The notes under the pieces: model-generated | The model's database searches: none | What the model saw: only the letters and a program-made list of their open reading frames with translations | Told to the model about the DNA's origin: nothing | In this document: in pieces, positions 5,263-7,412 of the stretch | How the letters are laid out: each line of letters begins with the position of its first letter | Numbering within the stretch: the stretch's first letter is position 1 | Source of the DNA: Gammaproteobacteria bacterium | GTDB taxonomy: Bacteria > Bacillota_I > Bacilli_A > Izemoplasmatales > UBA1188 | Length of the DNA stretch: 7,412 nt | Reading direction: 5' to 3' | Assembly: GCA_024691665.1 (NCBI GenBank) | Contig: JAILNJ010000165.1 | Coordinates: 1 to 7,412, forward strand | Made by a program: the position numbers and the translations under genes

Positions 5263-5907
5263 CTATTTAATCTTGTCTAATATCTCTATTGGAGTATCTA
5301 TTAGATCTTTAACCCCCTTATTTTCCAAGAATTCTCTATTTCTAAAGCCATATGTAACCATTACTGGAATACATCCTGAGTTAATTGCAGTTTGATAGTC
5401 ACTATAACCATCTCCTACAAAATATACAGTTCCATCTTTATATCCTAACTTTTTTAAAGCATATTCTACTTCAGCTTTATCTGGTTTAATTGGAACTCCT
5501 TCCATTGCACCTACTACAACTTCAAACTTATCACCAAAGAAATGTTTAACCACTTTTTTAGCTAGTTCATCAGCTTTATTAGAAACTACTCCAATTCTAT
5601 AGCCTTTCTTTAATACGCCATCAATTACTTCATCAATTCTATCGTATTTAACTGTAGAATCTACTGCGTGTTCTGAATAATATGATTTAAATGAGTTAAA
5701 TCCTTCTTCATATCTAGGGTTATCAAAACCATTAGTAATTGAATTCGCAACTAAAGCTTTAATACCACTTCCAGTGTTAAGTTTAATCGCATCATTACTT
5801 AATGCCTTTTCACCAATTGAAGTTATTCCATAATTTATCGCATTCATCAAATCGAATGATGTATCTAATATTGTACCGTCTAAATCAAATAAAACTATTT
5901 TATCCAT
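5263..5907 (-). CDS. HAD-superfamily hydrolase, phosphoglycolate phosphatase/PGMB-like
   Basis: This 214-residue HAD hydrolase is probably a cytoplasmic Mg2+-dependent phosphatase or phosphomutase acting on a small phosphorylated metabolite. All four motifs are present: FDLDGT (D8 nucleophile, D10 acid/base), VVSN (S109), K141 in IKPDK, and VGDGYSD (D166, D170) for metal binding. Residues 15-90 form the helical C1 cap between motifs I and II, as in Gph/PGMB-type members. The substrate cannot be assigned: names such as phosphoglycolate phosphatase would be over-specific. The ATG at 5907 is supported by GGGAGA 7 nt upstream. It is the first gene of a likely unit with the YdcF-like gene (2-nt gap), tRNA-Pro and the CPBP gene, and diverges from the M32 peptidase gene. 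A YdcF-like protein next to a phosphatase hints at shared small-molecule metabolism, but that is inference only. Confidence 0.92.
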   Translation of the reverse strand: MDKIVLFDLDGTILDTSFDLMNAINYGITSIGEKALSNDAIKLNTGSGIKALVANSITNGFDNPRYEEGFNSFKSYYSEHAVDSTVKYDRIDEVIDGVLKKGYRIGVVSNKADELAKKVVKHFFGDKFEVVVGAMEGVPIKPDKAEVEYALKKLGYKDGTVYFVGDGYSDYQTAINSGCIPVMVTYGFRNREFLENKGVKDLIDTPIEILDKIK

Positions 5908-5925
5908 TTTATAATCTCCCTATCT

Positions 5926-5931
5926 ATTATA
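5926..5931 (-). promoter_or_regulatory. TATAAT box upstream of the HAD gene (uncertain promoter)
   Basis: The minus strand reads TATAAT, but a start 7 nt downstream (about 5919) would place the GGGAGA ribosome binding site at the very 5' end of the message. No -35 hexamer is recognisable. An alternative minus-strand -10 is TATTAT at 5954-5959, within the AT box that also serves the opposite strand. A promoter in this gap is likely; which box is used is open. Confidence 0.3.
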
Positions 5932-5935
5932 AATT

Positions 5936-5947
5936 AAAATGCATTTT
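5936..5947. repeat. Palindrome AAAATGCATTTT at the centre of the divergent gap
   Basis: This is a perfect 12-bp palindrome centred at 5941.5, almost exactly midway between the TATAAT boxes on the two strands (5926-5931 and 5953-5958). It could be a regulator site acting on both genes, or chance symmetry in AT-rich DNA. Confidence 0.35.
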
Positions 5948-5952
5948 TAATG

Positions 5953-5958
5953 TATAAT
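5953..5958 (+). promoter_or_regulatory. Candidate -10 box of the M32 carboxypeptidase gene
   Basis: A perfect TATAAT predicts a start near 5965, just before GAGGAG at 5968-5973 and the ATG at 5984. The -35 position (about 5930-5935) reads TAAATT, which is weak, and it touches the opposing TATAAT of the HAD side. The two promoters may share and compete for this 76-nt gap. Confidence 0.5.
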
Positions 5959-5983
5959 AAAGTTTGTGAGGAGATAAATTTTT

Positions 5984-7412
5984 ATGGATAAAAACAAAAT
6001 ATTAGAATTAAACCAAAAATATGCAAACTTAAATAGTTATTATGGATATTTTATTCAGGTTTTTGGTTTTGATCAAGAAACAATCATGCCTAAGAAGGCA
6101 CTAAACAAATCAGGTGAAGCATTTTCATATTTTATGAATGAGTACTTCAAAATTACAAAGTCTGAAGAATATATTAACTTTGTTAAAGAAGCATATAAAC
6201 ATAAAGATGAATTCAATGATGAATATAAAAGATTATTTGAATTAAGATATAGAAACTTAATGAGAAATGAATCTATTACACCTGAATTAAATAATAAGCT
6301 TACATTAGCAACTCAAAACGGATTTGCTAAATGGTTAGAGGCTAAAGGTGAAAATGATTATTCAATATTTGAAGATGCTTTAGCTCAAATGGTTAAAGTT
6401 GGTAATGAAGTTATTGAACTAAAAAAGAAACCAGGTCAAACTAACTATGACGTATTATTAGATGAATATGAGTTCGGTAATAACGAAAAGATTCTAGATG
6501 AATTCTTTAGTAAGTTAAAAGCTAGAATTGTTCCACTAATTAAAGAAATTAAGAATGCCAAAAAGAAAATTAATACAGAATGGTTACATAGACCTGTAGA
6601 TATTAATATTCAAAAAGATTTAAGTAATTGGTTACTACACTTCAATAGATTTGATTTAGAAAGAGGATATATTGGAGAAGCTGAACACCCATTTACTACA
6701 TTCCCATCTAAAGATGATACAAGACTTACTACTCATTATTATTTAAATGATTTCAGCAATAACGTATATTCAGTTATTCATGAAGGAGGTCATGGTATAT
6801 TTGGACAAAATGAACCAGATTCTTACTATCAAATCGGTTTAGAAGAAAGTATGTCATCAGCTCAGCATGAAACTATTTCAAGATTCTATGAAAACATCAT
6901 TGGAAGAAATAAAGCATACGTTTCTAAACTAAGAAGTAAAATTAATGAATTAACTAATGGTGAATTTAGTGATATTTTTGAAGAAGATTTCTATGATGGA
7001 ATTAACTATTCAGCTCCAACATTCAAGAGAACTGAATCAGATGAATTAACTTATTCTATTCATATTTTAATTAGATATGAAATTGAGAAAGCATTAATCA
7101 ATGGAAAAATTTCTACTAAAGGTTTAAATAAAGAATGGAATAGATTATACAAAGAATACCTAGATTTAGACGTAGAAAACGATAATCAAGGAATTCTTCA
7201 AGACGTTCACTGGGCACAAGGTAGTTTCGGATACTTTCCATCTTATGCATTAGGTAATGCTTATGGTGCTCAAATCCTTAATACTATGAAAAAGGAAGTT
7301 AATATTGAAGATTGTATTAAGAATGAAAAACTTGAAGTAGTTAAAGATTGGCTTACAGAACATGTATTCAAGCATAGATCCATACTTGAATACATGTTCT
7401 GTAAGCCAATCT
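5984..7412 (+). CDS. Family M32 metallocarboxypeptidase (carboxypeptidase Taq type), 3' end missing
   Basis: This is a zinc metallocarboxypeptidase that removes C-terminal residues from peptides in the cytoplasm. I translated 476 codons running open to the window edge; family members are about 500 residues, so most of the gene is here. HPFTT is followed by the zinc site HEGGH (H266, E267, H270), and HETISR supplies the third ligand E296. YENIIGR follows, and the signature DVHWAQGSFGYFP with YALGN covers about 407-424. The helical N-terminal region is complete, without a signal peptide. The ATG at 5984 follows GAGGAG with a 10-nt gap and a TATAAT box. The last stretch is suspect: from 7345 the DNA folds back on itself, and residues 468-476 are translated from the reverse complement of earlier codons, so they are probably not real. 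It is the only plus-strand gene and diverges from the HAD gene. Proline codons are all CCA or CCT. Confidence 0.94.
   Translation, partial: MDKNKILELNQKYANLNSYYGYFIQVFGFDQETIMPKKALNKSGEAFSYFMNEYFKITKSEEYINFVKEAYKHKDEFNDEYKRLFELRYRNLMRNESITPELNNKLTLATQNGFAKWLEAKGENDYSIFEDALAQMVKVGNEVIELKKKPGQTNYDVLLDEYEFGNNEKILDEFFSKLKARIVPLIKEIKNAKKKINTEWLHRPVDINIQKDLSNWLLHFNRFDLERGYIGEAEHPFTTFPSKDDTRLTTHYYLNDFSNNVYSVIHEGGHGIFGQNEPDSYYQIGLEESMSSAQHETISRFYENIIGRNKAYVSKLRSKINELTNGEFSDIFEEDFYDGINYSAPTFKRTESDELTYSIHILIRYEIEKALINGKISTKGLNKEWNRLYKEYLDLDVENDNQGILQDVHWAQGSFGYFPSYALGNAYGAQILNTMKKEVNIEDCIKNEKLEVVKDWLTEHVFKHRSILEYMFCKPI
7345..7412. repeat. Near-perfect 68-bp palindrome at the right edge (fold-back)
   Basis: Bases 7345-7372 and 7385-7412 are perfect 28-bp reverse complements. 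The 12 bases between them are also mostly symmetric around GATC, so 32 of 34 possible pairs match. The palindrome lies within the M32 coding frame and ends precisely at the window end. A coding sequence would not normally hold such symmetry. The simplest reading is a chimeric or hairpin read, or an assembler fold-back at a contig end. Confidence 0.9.

Noticed and set aside
5046..5270. 74-codon plus-strand frame opposite the YdcF-like gene
   Set aside because: It is a reverse-strand shadow; the minus-strand frame has clear DUF218 motifs.
23..5907. TGA reassigned to Trp, suggested by the absence of TGA stop codons
   Set aside because: The frames are complete under the standard code and the Trp codons I read are TGG, so this is simply a TAA/TAG preference in AT-rich DNA.
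7345..7412. The terminal palindrome as a transcription terminator for the M32 gene
   Set aside because: It lies inside the open reading frame before the expected C-terminus, has no T-run, and its arms are far longer than typical terminator stems.

Overview
The window is AT-rich (about one third G+C by eye) and uses the standard code: every Trp codon I read is TGG. Stop codons are TAA or TAG, and Shine-Dalgarno sites are strong (AGGAG/GGAGG). This fits a low-GC Bacillota, perhaps an Erysipelotrichia/RF39-like gut anaerobe. That placement is an inference from composition, the preTA pair and gene types, not a demonstrated assignment. Seven protein genes and one tRNA lie on the minus strand. One truncated gene lies on the plus strand at the right end. 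No gap between genes exceeds about 140 bases.

Reading in the direction of minus-strand transcription, there are three units. (1) From about 5.9 kb to 4.0 kb: a HAD-superfamily phosphatase, a small YdcF/DUF218 protein, a tRNA-Pro(CGG) with encoded CCA, and a CPBP-family intramembrane protease, closed by a strong hairpin-plus-U-run terminator at 3989-4016. The spacings (2, 30 and 25 nt) suggest the tRNA is embedded in an mRNA-like transcript. (2) From about 3.93 kb to 1.36 kb: preT-preA, the two subunits of NAD-dependent dihydropyrimidine dehydrogenase. It has an extended -10 promoter, a perfect 10-bp inverted repeat over the -35 position, and its own terminator. The preA ribosome binding site lies inside the last codons of preT. 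(3) From about 1.34 kb to the left edge: a seven-helix YwaF/TIGR02206-type membrane protein whose 3' end overlaps the start of a small FMN nitroreductase by 8 nt.

The plus-strand gene at 5984 to the right edge is a family M32 metallocarboxypeptidase with a complete HEXXH site. It diverges from the HAD gene across a 76-nt AT-rich region. Its 3' end is not trustworthy: the last 68 bases form a near-perfect palindrome (28-bp perfect arms) in which the sequence folds back on itself exactly at the edge. This most likely marks an assembly or library artefact.

I found no CRISPR array, insertion sequence, phage gene or clear novel system. The points most worth following are the terminal fold-back, the tRNA embedded in an operon, the candidate operator in front of preTA, and preTA standing without the later pyrimidine-degradation genes.
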